Counted from the stretch's first letter, positions 8,165 through 17,544 are shown. The stretch is DNA of 64,000 bases from Haloferax mediterranei ATCC 33500 (GCF_000306765.2 NC_017944.1:1-64000), one strand, 5' to 3'. Translations and numbers: made by a program. The notes: generated by a model from the letters alone, not told the origin.

Positions 8165-9418
8165 ATGGTTGACCCAGCTACTGACTCGCTCCTAGTGCTC
8201 GTCTTCCGCGTCTCTATTGCGTTCGGTATTGGCGCACTCATCGGACTAGAGCGAGAACAGAGCGAATCGGGCGGCACGTTCGCTGGCAGTCGCACGTTTC
8301 CACTGTTCGGACTCGTTGGTGCGCTCGTCCAAGCGTTTTTTCCAGCAATGTTACCCATCGTAGTGATTGCCCTCGTCATTCCGTTGACTGTCGCGTACGG
8401 CGGAAAAGTCTGGACCGAACACGATATCGGTTTGACGACGCTGACTGCTGCGCTCCTCACGCTCCTTCTCGGAGCTTTGACAACCCATTCAGAGCAAGGA
8501 ACGCTGCTCGCGATCATTGTCGGTGGAGTCATCACGATTCTCCTCTCTGCCAAGGGGACCATTCACGGGTTTGCCGACCGGATCAACGAGGCCGAACGTC
8601 GGGCCTCGATCAAGTTCATCCTGATCGTGTTGGTTATCCTCCCGACGCTGCCCGACCGGGGACTCGATATTTTGCTTGGACTCAATCCGCGGTTTATCTG
8701 GCTCATGGTCGTGTTCGTCACTAGCTTGAGTTTCGTCGCCTACGTTTTGAGTCGGGCCGTCGGGGCCAAACGGAGCCTCGCCGTGACCGGCATCTTGGGT
8801 GGGTTCGTTTCCTCGACGGCGACGACTGTTTCGATGGCCGAACGGACGACGGAAACGCCTACTCTCTATCAAATTTGCGCGTTTTCGACAGTCATCGCGT
8901 CAATCGTGATGTTCCCGCGAGCGCTCGTCGAGATTGCGGTCGTCAATCCTGCGCTGCTCCCTCGTGTCGCCGTTCCACTCGGAGCGATGACGGTCACTGG
9001 AGTACTCGTCGCGGGTGTCATCTACTGGTTGTCTCCCACAGAAAGAGAGATGGAAGCTAACATCAAAAACCCGTTCCGGCTCCGACCGGCACTGTTCTTT
9101 GGCGCCGTCTTCGCTTTGGTTCTCCTCGTGTCCAAGTCCGCAAATTCGTGGTTCGGCGCGTCGGGTGTTTATGTGACGGCGTTTGTCTCCGGTCTTGCGG
9201 ATGTCGATGCAATCACGCTCACGTTAAGTACGCTCGCAGCAGATGGCGCGATTTCTCCGGACGTTGCAACGACTGGCATCGTCATCGGTGCCATCTCGAA
9301 CACTCTCGTGAAGGTCGGACTCGCGTGGCTGCTGGGGACGCGACAACTCGGTCAACTCGTAACGGTGGTCCTTGGTGTCGTCTTGGCTATCGGCATCGTA
9401 ATCATTGTGCTATTGTAG
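8165..9418 (+). CDS. MgtC/SapB family membrane protein with DUF4010 domain
   Basis: A membrane protein of 417 aa. Residues about 10-130 form an MgtC/SapB-type domain (GIGALIGLEREQ, GSRTFPLFGLVGAL, LTAALLTLLLGALT). The C-terminal half is a DUF4010-type membrane domain (GFVSSTATTVSMAERT, SGLADVDAITLTLSTLA). Proteins of this architecture are linked to magnesium and cation homeostasis in bacteria; function in archaea is inferred. ATG 8165 was preferred to upstream starts, since MVDPATDSLLVLVFR begins just before the first membrane helix. The TAG stop lies inside the left end of palindromic copy B, so the element shaped the gene end. Confidence 0.85.
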   Translation: MVDPATDSLLVLVFRVSIAFGIGALIGLEREQSESGGTFAGSRTFPLFGLVGALVQAFFPAMLPIVVIALVIPLTVAYGGKVWTEHDIGLTTLTAALLTLLLGALTTHSEQGTLLAIIVGGVITILLSAKGTIHGFADRINEAERRASIKFILIVLVILPTLPDRGLDILLGLNPRFIWLMVVFVTSLSFVAYVLSRAVGAKRSLAVTGILGGFVSSTATTVSMAERTTETPTLYQICAFSTVIASIVMFPRALVEIAVVNPALLPRVAVPLGAMTVTGVLVAGVIYWLSPTEREMEANIKNPFRLRPALFFGAVFALVLLVSKSANSWFGASGVYVTAFVSGLADVDAITLTLSTLAADGAISPDVATTGIVIGAISNTLVKVGLAWLLGTRQLGQLVTVVLGVVLAIGIVIIVLL

Positions 9419-9494
9419 CGTTTGCAAGTCAGTGCACACCCGACCGGCCGCTGTCGTGCGACCGGATGTGTCACCAGTTGCGAACGCTACTATA
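9411..9494 (+). repeat. 84-bp palindromic element, copy B
   Basis: Same element as copy A with TATTGTAGCG at the left and CGAACGCTACTATA at the right, so each end carries one change. The first eight bases overlap the last codons of the MgtC-like gene and provide its TAG stop. The interior matches the other copies closely (CAGTGCACAC and GGATGTGTCACCAG). Confidence 0.9.
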
Positions 9495-9516
9495 TAATCG
9501 AGAACCAAGGCTGGTG

Positions 9517-9568
9517 GACTCCGTCGAATACAACTATAGCGTGTTGACTCCTGTCGAACGCAACTATA
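9517..9568 (+). repeat. Direct repeat pair upstream of the exchanger gene
   Basis: Two near-identical units of 22-23 bases. One starts GACTCCGTCGAATA at 9517 and the other starts GACTCCTGTCGAACG at 9546; both end in CAACTATA. They are spaced 29 bases apart and end 26 bases before the exchanger ATG, so they could be regulator sites or duplicated promoter elements. Confidence 0.5.
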
Positions 9569-9593
9569 TGCTGATACGTGAGTATGGATTATT

Positions 9594-10556
9594 ATGGCTG
9601 TTTCGTCGCCTGTTCTCGCTGTCGGAGCGTTTATCGTCGGGGTGGTGATTATCGTCTACAGCGTTGAGGAACTTGTCGAAAACATCACGAAAGCAGCGGT
9701 GGTGACAGGGCTGTCGACGTTCGTTCTTGCGGTTCTCTTTGCGGGGCTGGATTTCGAGAACTGGGCGTTTGGTGTTGCCTCGATGCTCGGCGAGTTGCCG
9801 GGCATCGCAATCGGCTCCGCGTTGGGGTCCGGGCTCTTTCTCGTCGGCGTTGCAGTCGCTATTGGTGGATTCATCGCTCCGTTCGAAACGACGGTTGACC
9901 GCGATTATCTGGCGCTTTTGTTTCTCTCTCCCCTCCTTTTGCTCGTGTTCATCCTGGATGGGATGTTATCTCGGTTCGACGGCGTGGCCCTACTCGCCTT
10001 CTTTGGACTTATTCTTGGCTACATATATTGTGAAGAAGAAAAGGGGAGGGAGACGTTTCGGGACGAAGAAGCCGAAAAAGCAGTTTCGGAAGTCGAATCC
10101 GAGGGACATGGGGAGTGGTACTATCTCGGGCTGTCGGTGTTGTTCGTCGTCGGTATCGTAGTTGGATCGGAGTTAGCCGTCCGTGGGGCACGGGGAATCG
10201 TGACCGCGTTCGGTCTCAACCAAACGGTGTTCGGCATGACATTCGTCGGAATGGCGATGGCGGTAGAAGAAGTAACGTTAGTCGTAGCCCCGGTCCGAGA
10301 AGGGCGGCCGAGCATCGCCGTCGGCAATATTGTCGGGAGTTTGATTTTCTTCGCGACGGGGAATATCGGTCTCCTCGCGGTCACACGTGCATTTACGCTC
10401 GACCCCTCAGTGCTGGCGTTTTACTGGCCCGTATTTTTCATCGCAACCGCCGCAACCGGCTTCTTTCTCTACCGGGGGCGGATCAAACGGCCCGAAGCCA
10501 TCGTACTCGGAGCTCTCTATGTCGCTTATTGGATCGGTAGTTACCTCACTATCTGA
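9594..10556 (+). CDS. Sodium/calcium exchanger (CaCA) family protein
   Basis: A membrane antiporter-like protein of 320 aa with two alpha-repeat halves separated by an acidic cytosolic loop (EEEKGRETFRDEEAEKAVSEVESEGHGEW, about residues 145-175). The halves carry GIAIGSALGSGLFLVG and SIAVGNIVGSLIFFATGNIG, which match the GNxxGS alpha-repeat motif. The usual SLPE tetrad is degenerate (AVEEV in the second half), so ion selectivity is uncertain. About ten hydrophobic segments are visible. ATG 9594 follows a direct repeat pair. It is convergent with a UspA gene on the other strand 18 bases away. Confidence 0.82.
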   Translation: MAVSSPVLAVGAFIVGVVIIVYSVEELVENITKAAVVTGLSTFVLAVLFAGLDFENWAFGVASMLGELPGIAIGSALGSGLFLVGVAVAIGGFIAPFETTVDRDYLALLFLSPLLLLVFILDGMLSRFDGVALLAFFGLILGYIYCEEEKGRETFRDEEAEKAVSEVESEGHGEWYYLGLSVLFVVGIVVGSELAVRGARGIVTAFGLNQTVFGMTFVGMAMAVEEVTLVVAPVREGRPSIAVGNIVGSLIFFATGNIGLLAVTRAFTLDPSVLAFYWPVFFIATAATGFFLYRGRIKRPEAIVLGALYVAYWIGSYLTI

Positions 10557-10574
10557 TACCGGGGTGGCTGTATC

Positions 10575-11030
10575 TCATACCCTACTCGCTTCTTTCTCCC
10601 CCTCGCGAGCGAGCGGCACGGTGAGGACTGGAATATCGGAGAGTCTGACAATTTTCTCCGTCACGCTTCCCAGCAGGTATCGGTCTAGTCCAGTCCGGCC
10701 GTGGGTTCCCATCACCACGAGGTCGATATCGCGGTCGTCGACGTACGTCAGAATTGCACGATACGTCTTTCCTTCAATAATTGAGGTTTCGATGTCTTCG
10801 ATATCCGCGCTCTCAGCGCGTTCGAGGACGTTGTTGACGGCCCGTTCTCCCCTTGCTTCGAGCTTCTCACGAATATCTCCAGCTTGGTCTACCCAGGTGA
10901 TATCGTGTGTTTCGATGACGTAAATCGCGTGCAGTTCTGCATCGTATTTGCCTGCGAGGTCAATAGCGTGTTCAATCGCTTCTTCCGTCCCGTCGCTCCC
11001 GTCCGTGGGGACGAGGATAGCTTCGTACAT
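10575..11030 (-). CDS. Universal stress protein, UspA family
   Basis: A single UspA domain (151 aa): MYEAILVPTDGSDGTEEAIEHA at the N-terminus and the ATP-binding block GTHGRTGLDRYLLGSVTEKIVRLSDIPVLTV at about residues 108-138. A charged tail (LAREGEKEASRV) follows. It is convergent with the CaCA exchanger and close to a tiny coiled-coil gene upstream. The intact G2xG9x(S/T) motif suggests the ATP-binding subgroup. It closely resembles both domains of the tandem UspA gene at 19344. Confidence 0.9.
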   Translation of the reverse strand: MYEAILVPTDGSDGTEEAIEHAIDLAGKYDAELHAIYVIETHDITWVDQAGDIREKLEARGERAVNNVLERAESADIEDIETSIIEGKTYRAILTYVDDRDIDLVVMGTHGRTGLDRYLLGSVTEKIVRLSDIPVLTVPLAREGEKEASRV

Positions 11031-11182
11031 AGTCTAACTTTCGTTCGGTCTCGCAAAACAACTTGTGTCGTTTCACGGGAAAATGTCCGCCACAAGCTCC
11101 GAGTGGTGTTCCGTATAGGTCACCATTGCCCGCGCTTTCGACTTTGAGAACAGTCCACGAAACAGTATCGAGAGCAGTACGG

Positions 11183-11347
11183 TTATTCACCTTCTCTGAG
11201 TGACTCGATCCGTTGTTCCAGATCGTCAATGGCCTCCTCGACACTCTGTTTCGCTTGCTCGCTCACGTCCTCGGTTTCGCTAACCACGTTCCCGAAGGCG
11301 TCTCTAACCCGCTGAACCGCGTCACTGATGTTATCTGACTCGCTCAT
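11183..11347 (-). CDS. Small acidic coiled-coil protein (54 aa)
   Basis: A short reading frame from ATG 11347 to TAA at 11183. The predicted protein begins MSESDNISDAVQRVRDAF and ends with DDLEQRIESLREGE. It is strongly acidic, with heptad-like spacing of hydrophobic residues that suggests one amphipathic helix or a coiled coil. Codon choice (GAG, GAC, GTG, CGG) is like the neighbours and supports coding. It is transcribed in the same direction as the UspA gene downstream, 152 bases away. No function is recognised. Confidence 0.6.
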   Translation of the reverse strand: MSESDNISDAVQRVRDAFGNVVSETEDVSEQAKQSVEEAIDDLEQRIESLREGE

Positions 11348-11500
11348 GAGTCAGTCTCAATCCGTACGCCAGACACTTAGATGTGCGTGGGATTCTCTAG
11401 CATTATTAACCGACACGTGTTATGATACATTCGCGCGGCGGAGCGGTCCAACGGGGAACCACCCACGAAAGATTAACCGCGAGCCTCGCCACATCCGAGT

Positions 11501-12343
11501 ATGTTCAGGCTCGGTGCACACGTTTCGATCTCGGACGGCTTCGAAGCGGCCGTCGAACACGAGGTAGAACTGGGTGGGAACTGTGGTCAACTCTTCGTTG
11601 GCTCTCCTCGAGGCTGGACTATCAGCGAGGTCGACGAGACAGAGGCCAACGCGTTTCGAGACGCTGCCGACGAACAGGATGTCGGCCTGTGGGTCATCCA
11701 TGGGACGTACCTTATCAACCTCGCAACGCCGAAGGACGACCTCGCACGCAAGTCCATCGATTGCCTTCAAGATGAACTCGACGCGGCGGCGACGCTGGAC
11801 ATTCCGTACTACGTGTTCCACCCTGGCGCGCACACTGGCGCTGGCGAGGAAACTGGCATCGACAACGTCGGTAAACGACTGTCAGATATCGACGTACCGA
11901 GCGGCGTGACACTCCTGTTGGAGAACACTGCCGGCAAGGGAACCACCGTCGGGAAGCGACTCGAAGACCTCGATACCATGGTGAAGACATCGGACTACGA
12001 GTACGGCGACCTCGGCATTTGCCTCGATACCTGCCATCTCTTTGCGGCAGGGTACGACTTCACCGATGAAGCAGCGATGGGCGAGCTAGTCGACGAGATC
12101 GATTCGACCGTCGGCATCGAGAACGTGCACTATCTCCATCTCAACGACTCGAAACACCCGCTCGGCTCCGAGAAAGACGAGCACGAGCACATCGGCGAGG
12201 GCAAAATCGGTGAGGCGGGCTTTCGTCAGTTTGTCAACCACGACACCCTTCGTGAGAAACCGATGGTCCTAGAGACACCCAAAGATGAGAGGGGCGATGT
12301 GTGGAATATCGAGAAAGTGACGGCGCTCCGTACCGACGGCTGA
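11501..12343 (+). CDS. nfo: Deoxyribonuclease IV (AP endonuclease, Nfo type)
   Basis: Endonuclease IV homologue (280 aa) that cleaves DNA at abasic sites in base excision repair. It has a TIM barrel with three zinc ions. Recognisable blocks are LGAHVSISDGFEAAV, the HPGAHTGAG metal loop (about 106-114), LLENTAGKG (Glu ligand), GICLDTCHLFAAGYD (Asp/His ligands), HLNDSKHPLGSEKDEHEHIGEGKIG and VLETPKD at the end. All expected zinc ligands appear present and the length is normal. It is followed on the same strand by ribonucleotide reductase after 92 bases, which fits DNA maintenance. Confidence 0.95.
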   Translation: MFRLGAHVSISDGFEAAVEHEVELGGNCGQLFVGSPRGWTISEVDETEANAFRDAADEQDVGLWVIHGTYLINLATPKDDLARKSIDCLQDELDAAATLDIPYYVFHPGAHTGAGEETGIDNVGKRLSDIDVPSGVTLLLENTAGKGTTVGKRLEDLDTMVKTSDYEYGDLGICLDTCHLFAAGYDFTDEAAMGELVDEIDSTVGIENVHYLHLNDSKHPLGSEKDEHEHIGEGKIGEAGFRQFVNHDTLREKPMVLETPKDERGDVWNIEKVTALRTDG

Positions 12344-12435
12344 GTGGAGTGGCACACAGTTCCGGGTGGGTGCTTCAGAGCGAGCTTCGGGAGTTTGGGT
12401 CACGTCTTAATAGAACACGAGACGCACCTAGACGT

Positions 12436-14160
12436 ATGGGGTCGCTCGACAGCGTCGCTAAGACCGTCCTCCATCGACGGTATCTGCGACAAGACAAGGA
12501 GGGGAACGTCGTCGAGACGCCGGACGAGATGTTTCACCGAGTCGCCGCAAACCTCGCGGCGGCCGAGTCACAGTTCGGTGGCGACGTCGAAACGACCGAA
12601 GCACAGTTTTACGAGGTAATGAGCAATCTCGATTTTCTCCCAAATTCGCCGACACTGATGAACGCTGGAACCGAACTCCAGCAACTCGCTGCCTGCTTTG
12701 TCCTGCCGATTGAGGACTCGATTGAATCGATCTTTACAGCCGTCAAGCAAACGGCGCTTATCCACCAGAGCGGCGGTGGCACTGGTTTTTCGTTTTCGAA
12801 CCTCCGTCCCGAAGGGGATGTCGTGCTGAAAACCGGTGGCGTGGCATCCGGACCAGTGAGTTTTATGAAGGTATTCGATACCGCGACCGAGCAGATTAAG
12901 CAGGGGGGTCGCCGCCGGGGTGCAAATATGAGTGTACTCGATATCACCCATCCCGATATTGAGGAATTCATCACCATCAAGGCAGAAGAAGACGTGTTAC
13001 GGAATTTCAATCTCTCTGTGGCGACGGGTGAGGCGTTCTGGGATGCTTACGAATCGGAGGAGACCTACGACATCGTGAACCCCCGAACCGGGGAGACAGT
13101 CCGGCAAGCGGACCCTGACGCCATGCTTAGCCAGACCGCCGAGATGGCGTGGGAGACCGGTGACCCCGGGATTCTCTTCTTAGATACGATCAACGAACAG
13201 AACCCGATATCGGAACTCGGGAAAATCGAAGCGACGAACCCCTGTGGTGAAGTTCCGGAACTCCCCTACGAGGCGTGTATTCTCGGGTCGATCAACCTCG
13301 GCCAGCATACCGACAACGGGGACGTCGACTGGGAGAAGCTCAGAACGACCGTCCACCTCGCCGTCCGATTTCTCGACAATGCGATAGAGATGTCGGAATT
13401 CCCCGTCCCCGAAATCGAAGAGATGGTGACCAAGACTCGGAGATTGGGACTGGGCGTGATGGGATTCCACGACATGCTTGTTGACCTTCGGATTCCGTAC
13501 TACTCCGAGGACGCCGTCGAATTTGCAGAGGAGTTGATGGGGTTCATTCACGACGAAGCGTGGAAGGCGTCGAAGCAACTGGCGAACGAACGCGACCCGT
13601 TCCCGGCGTGGGAGAACTCCTCCTACGAAGAGCCGGTGCGGAACGTCACGACCACGACGATTGCCCCCACAGGGACGATTTCGCTCATCGCCGGCTCTTC
13701 GGCAAGTATCGAACCAATATACAGCGTCGTCTATACGAAGCAGGTGATGGGCGGCTTGGAGGTTGTCAACGACCGCTTCGTTGACATCGCAAAGAAGCGG
13801 GAGTTCTACTCCGCAGACCTCGTGGAGAAACTCCACGGCCGAACCACGATTCAAGATGTCGAGGCAGTTCCAGACGATGTGAAGCGACTGTTCCAGACGG
13901 CCCACGACGTTCCCGCCGACCATCATCTCAAGGTTCAGGCCGCGTTCCAGCGCCACGTCGATAACGCGGTGAGTAAGACGGTTAACCTCCCCCAGTCGGC
14001 GTCTGTCGACGATATCAAGGAGATATTTCTGTCCGCACGTGACCTCGGCCTCAAAGGTGTCACTGTCTTCCGGAGCGGGGCTAAACCAGAGCAGGTACTC
14101 GGTGAAAGCCCACTCAAAGAAGAGTGCGTAGGCGAATGCGATTACGTCTCACCCCGATAG
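12436..14160 (+). CDS. nrdJ: Class II (B12-dependent) ribonucleotide reductase
   Basis: Adenosylcobalamin-dependent ribonucleotide reductase (574 aa) that makes deoxyribonucleotides without oxygen dependence. Visible: the redox cysteine in [10 protein letters not shown] (C87), the glycyl/phosphate loop [12 protein letters not shown], the active-site block NPCGEV (N268, C270, E272), the partner Cys281 in [11 protein letters not shown], and the class II motif [11 protein letters not shown]. The C-terminus carries a CVGEC pair (C564, C568), which could pass electrons to the active site. ATG 12436 was chosen over a longer frame that overlaps the nfo gene. The protein is shorter than many class II enzymes, having no N-terminal ATP-cone that I can see, so allosteric control may be reduced. 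Confidence 0.93.
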   Translation: MGSLDSVAKTVLHRRYLRQDKEGNVVETPDEMFHRVAANLAAAESQFGGDVETTEAQFYEVMSNLDFLPNSPTLMNAGTELQQLAACFVLPIEDSIESIFTAVKQTALIHQSGGGTGFSFSNLRPEGDVVLKTGGVASGPVSFMKVFDTATEQIKQGGRRRGANMSVLDITHPDIEEFITIKAEEDVLRNFNLSVATGEAFWDAYESEETYDIVNPRTGETVRQADPDAMLSQTAEMAWETGDPGILFLDTINEQNPISELGKIEATNPCGEVPELPYEACILGSINLGQHTDNGDVDWEKLRTTVHLAVRFLDNAIEMSEFPVPEIEEMVTKTRRLGLGVMGFHDMLVDLRIPYYSEDAVEFAEELMGFIHDEAWKASKQLANERDPFPAWENSSYEEPVRNVTTTTIAPTGTISLIAGSSASIEPIYSVVYTKQVMGGLEVVNDRFVDIAKKREFYSADLVEKLHGRTTIQDVEAVPDDVKRLFQTAHDVPADHHLKVQAAFQRHVDNAVSKTVNLPQSASVDDIKEIFLSARDLGLKGVTVFRSGAKPEQVLGESPLKEECVGECDYVSPR

Positions 14161-14335
14161 GAATAACGAATCCAGATGATACCTATCCTGGACCTTCTTC
14201 GTTGCGTGTACTGCCTCGGGACCTGACTCAGGCGCTCGCTTTGAATTTTATCGCTGGCAGGCAGTCACTCAACCTGAAGGATTTGATGGCTCATCTTGAT
14301 AATGATTGACGATGATGTAAGAACGGGAACAACCC

Positions 14336-14956
14336 ATGTCCGAACTCTCAGAGGCGGAGCTTCCACCGCTTCCATACGACTACGACGCGCTCGAACCGCA
14401 CATCGACGAGCAGATCCTCGCGTGGCATCACGATACTCACCACCAGGGCTACGTTAACGGCCTGAACGCTGCCGAGGAGACGCTCAGAGAGAACCGCTCG
14501 TCGGGTGACATGGACGGCTCGGCGGCTGCCATGCGCTCGGTGAGTCACAACGGCTGCGGCCATTACCTCCATCATCTGTTCTGGCGGTGTATGACGCCGA
14601 ACGGCGGCGGCGGTGAACCAACGGGTGACCTCCGGGACCGCATCGAGAGCGACTTCGGGTCCTATGAGGGCTGGGAGGCCGAGTTCAGAGAGGCCGCCAG
14701 TTGGCCCGCCGGCGGGTGGGCACTGCTCGTCTACGACCCGGTCACGAAACAGCTCCGGAACCTCGCCGTCCAGAAGCACAACGATGGTGCGCTCTGGAGT
14801 GCCCACCCCATTCTCGCCCTCGACGTCTGGGAACACTCGTACTACTTCCAGTACGGCCCCGACCGCGGTGGTTTCGTGGACGCGTTCTTCGAGGTTATCG
14901 ACTGGGATACCATCGCAAGCGAGTTCGAGAAGACGACCTCCCACCACGAGCACTAG
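14336..14956 (+). CDS. sod: Superoxide dismutase (Mn/Fe)
   Basis: Iron/manganese superoxide dismutase (206 aa), converting superoxide to peroxide and oxygen in the cytosol. Metal ligands are visible: His in ILAWHHDTHHQGYV, His in NGCGHYLHHLFW, and Asp and His in the signature DVWEHSYYFQYG. The N-terminus SELSEAELPPLPYDYDALEPHI is characteristic of haloarchaeal enzymes, which are manganese-dependent where studied. The tail EKTTSHHEH is slightly histidine-rich. It follows nrdJ by 175 bases, which may reflect independent transcription. Confidence 0.96.
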   Translation: MSELSEAELPPLPYDYDALEPHIDEQILAWHHDTHHQGYVNGLNAAEETLRENRSSGDMDGSAAAMRSVSHNGCGHYLHHLFWRCMTPNGGGGEPTGDLRDRIESDFGSYEGWEAEFREAASWPAGGWALLVYDPVTKQLRNLAVQKHNDGALWSAHPILALDVWEHSYYFQYGPDRGGFVDAFFEVIDWDTIASEFEKTTSHHEH

Positions 14957-15094
14957 AAACTATCTCCTCTGATTCTTTTGGGCTCCGAGTTCTGTCAGTT
15001 GTCGTCCTCACCCGTGAAGAAATACAACCGGTTCCAATCATGTGAGAACTCGCAGTGAGATATTAGTCGATAGACTGTGTTGTTCACTAGCACT

Positions 15095-16252
15095 ATGGGG
15101 ACGAAAATCGCCAGCGCTGCGAGTACAACATACGGCAAACATCCCAACTCATCGTCGCGTGAACTCCTCAGTGAAGCGGCCGTCAAGGCGTTCGACGAGA
15201 CCGATATCTCGCCCGGCGACCTTGACGCCGTATATATCGGGAATTTCATGGGCGGTCTTATCGAAGACCAGGGTCACATTGGGGCACTCATGGCTGATCA
15301 CGTCGGAGCCCGTGAGGCAGCATCGGTCCGTATCGAGAGTGCCTGTGTGTCCGGGGGAGCGACGTTCTGTCAGGCGGTTCAAGCCGTCGAATCCGGAGAC
15401 GCCGATGTGGTGCTTGCTGGTGGAGTCGAGATGATGTCCACAACGGACATCGAGCACGTGACCGATGCCTTAGCCAACGCGGCTGACGATGTTTACGAGA
15501 ACGAGCAGGGCTTGACGTTCCCCGGAATCTATGCGCTCATGGCCCGCCGATACATGCACGAGTTCGACGTGATGCGTGAGGATTTGGCCGCCGTCTCGGT
15601 CAAGAATCACCGACATGCCGTCGACAACCCGCTCGCGCAGTTTCGGAAAGAACTCTCCGTGAGAGAGGTAGTCGAATCAAAGCCTGTCGCGACGCCTATC
15701 ACCCTCTATGACGCCTGCCCAGTCTCAGACGGTGCCAGCGTCGCTATCGTGGTCAGCGATACGTTCGCGGCCGACCACGGCCTCGAAACGTCGGCCGAAG
15801 TTCTCGGGACCGGCCAGTCGAGTGACGCCCTCGCGCTGCAGGACCGGGCGGCCATTAGTCGGACTCCGGCAGCCGAACGTGCCGCTGAGCGAGCATACGA
15901 GAACGCCAGCGTCACGGCCGACGATATCGACGTCGCCGAGGTCCACGACTGCTTCACCATCGCGGAGATACTGGCGCTTGAGGCGCTTTCCTTCTATGAG
16001 CGCGGTGAGGGGACACGCGGTGCGGTCGAAGGTGAAACGGCAGCCGACGGTCACATCCCGGTCAACACATCGGGTGGCCTCATTGGGAAGGGCCATCCGG
16101 TAGGAGCAACTGGCATCGGCCAAATCGTCGAACTGACCAAGCAACTCGAAGGACGCCATCCGAACCAGGTCTCGGAGGCGGAGGTTGCACTCGCCCACAA
16201 CGTCGGTGGGAGCGGTGCGAGTACGACAGTGACTATCCTAGGGGGTGAGTAA
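15095..16252 (+). CDS. Archaeal thiolase (acetyl-CoA C-acetyltransferase type)
   Basis: A thiolase of 385 aa of the archaeal type that works with a DUF35 protein. It carries the nucleophilic cysteine (IESACVSGGA, Cys about residue 84), the HDCF block (AEVHDCFTIAEI) and the histidine motif (NTSGGLIGKGHPVGATG). It is therefore expected to be active in condensing or cleaving acyl-CoA, either for mevalonate or for fatty/branched acid metabolism. ATG 15095 (MGTKIASAAS) was preferred to 15077 as the conserved start. The DUF35 gene starts three bases after its stop. Contrast with the serine-substituted thiolases at 4139 and 58391. Confidence 0.9.
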   Translation: MGTKIASAASTTYGKHPNSSSRELLSEAAVKAFDETDISPGDLDAVYIGNFMGGLIEDQGHIGALMADHVGAREAASVRIESACVSGGATFCQAVQAVESGDADVVLAGGVEMMSTTDIEHVTDALANAADDVYENEQGLTFPGIYALMARRYMHEFDVMREDLAAVSVKNHRHAVDNPLAQFRKELSVREVVESKPVATPITLYDACPVSDGASVAIVVSDTFAADHGLETSAEVLGTGQSSDALALQDRAAISRTPAAERAAERAYENASVTADDIDVAEVHDCFTIAEILALEALSFYERGEGTRGAVEGETAADGHIPVNTSGGLIGKGHPVGATGIGQIVELTKQLEGRHPNQVSEAEVALAHNVGGSGASTTVTILGGE

Positions 16253-16254
16253 GT

Positions 16255-16635
16255 ATGCCAGCGTGGTTCGACGCGTTCACCGATGCGATTGCGTCGGGCG
16301 ACCAGCAGTACCTCGTCTGCGAGACGTGCGGACACGGGACGCTCCCACCTCGACAGCTCTGTCCTGCGTGTGGCTCGACTGAACTAACCCAGGAGCCGCT
16401 TTCCGAACGAGGAGAGATCTTATCGTTCACCGAAATCTCGGTCACGATTCCAAAGTTCCACGGTGAGACACCTTACACTGTCGTCCTTGCCGAACTGGAC
16501 GAGGGAGTTTCCCTCACAGGACAGCTCCGGGACGCGACTCCCGACGACATTGCCATCGGCGACAAGGTCGTACTTGGCACGGAACCACATGACAATGAAA
16601 CAGCACTTATTACATTCCAACAGGCCGAGGACTGA
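16255..16635 (+). CDS. DUF35 Zn-ribbon/OB-fold protein, thiolase partner
   Basis: A protein of 126 aa with a complete four-cysteine zinc ribbon (CETCG and CPACG, about residues 22-40) and a C-terminal OB-fold (GEILSFTEISVTIPKFHGETPYTVVLAEL). Such proteins hold the acyl-CoA intermediate between thiolase and its partner enzyme. It starts three bases after the thiolase stop, so the two are surely cotranscribed. Unlike the DUF35 protein at 3780, all four zinc cysteines are present. Confidence 0.88.
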   Translation: MPAWFDAFTDAIASGDQQYLVCETCGHGTLPPRQLCPACGSTELTQEPLSERGEILSFTEISVTIPKFHGETPYTVVLAELDEGVSLTGQLRDATPDDIAIGDKVVLGTEPHDNETALITFQQAED

Positions 16636-16890
16636 ATTGGCATTCGATCGGGTAGCCGACGTATCCTGGTTTTTGGTTGCGTAGTAACGATAACACACGT
16701 TTGTTGACTATCAGTTACATTGGTACGTCTGTAATTCTGACCTTCATCTTGTTTGTAATTTAGATGCCTGCCCCGGGTCACCGACGCGAGCTAAGTCGCT
16801 GGATTCACTGGACTTTACGGCTGTATCCCGCACCGAGACGAGCGATTAGCCATGTGACTTCTGGGGGAGAATTATCTTGATAGCGAACAA

Positions 16891-17544
16891 ATGATTGGTA
16901 TGGCGCTTGTGGCCTTTGACTTCGACGGGACGCTTTGCCAGTCAGACATGACAGTCCTCCTCGGACGAGAGTACGATGTGGCAGGTGAGATACGAGGTCT
17001 CGCTGAACAGGGAATTCGTGGCGATGTCGATTTCACGACCAGTCTTCGACAACGCGTCTCACTCCTCGAAGGGATGCCAGAATCTAAGGTGGATGCCGCG
17101 TTCAATCGCTGCAAGCTACGAAACGGTGCTGCCGAGATGCTATCGGACCTCCGGCAGTCCGGTTTGTCTGTTGCCATCATCACCGGAAGCTTCGAACGAG
17201 GGGTCGAAGCGGCATTGCAGCGAGCGGGCGTCGAAGTCGACCATATCATCGCAAATAATCTCGTCGTGAAAAATGGTGCGTTGACCGGCGCTGTCGAAGG
17301 TCCCCTGCTTGATAGACAGAAGGACCACGCACTGGAGGAATTGGCACTCGCCGAAGGGCTGGATCTTGGACAGACGATTGCGGTCGGCAACGGTAGCCAG
17401 GACCTTCCGATGCTCCGCATAGCGGGGACAGCAATCGGATTCGCTCCAGAACCCGTCGTCGAGGAGTACTGTGACGTCGTGATGACGTCGATTCGGGAAC
17501 TTCAGTTGTACTTCGAGCAACACAACCTCATCAAGAGGGAGTGA
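16891..17544 (+). CDS. HAD-family phosphatase, SerB-like
   Basis: A haloacid-dehalogenase-fold phosphatase (217 aa) resembling phosphoserine phosphatase. Motif I is AFDFDGTLCQSD (the nucleophile Asp and the acid/base Asp both present), motif II is AIITGSFERGV, and motif IV is AVGNGSQDLPMLRIAG. The capping segment RQRVSLLEGMPESKV fits the SerB subfamily. Starts at 16891 and 16900 (MALVAFDF) are both possible. The substrate may be phosphoserine, but related HAD enzymes act on other phosphates. It lies 191 bases ahead of a CBS-domain gene on the same strand. Confidence 0.85.
   Translation: MIGMALVAFDFDGTLCQSDMTVLLGREYDVAGEIRGLAEQGIRGDVDFTTSLRQRVSLLEGMPESKVDAAFNRCKLRNGAAEMLSDLRQSGLSVAIITGSFERGVEAALQRAGVEVDHIIANNLVVKNGALTGAVEGPLLDRQKDHALEELALAEGLDLGQTIAVGNGSQDLPMLRIAGTAIGFAPEPVVEEYCDVVMTSIRELQLYFEQHNLIKRE

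Noticed and set aside
13180..13956. 258-codon minus-strand frame
   Set aside because: Antisense to the ribonucleotide reductase active-site region.
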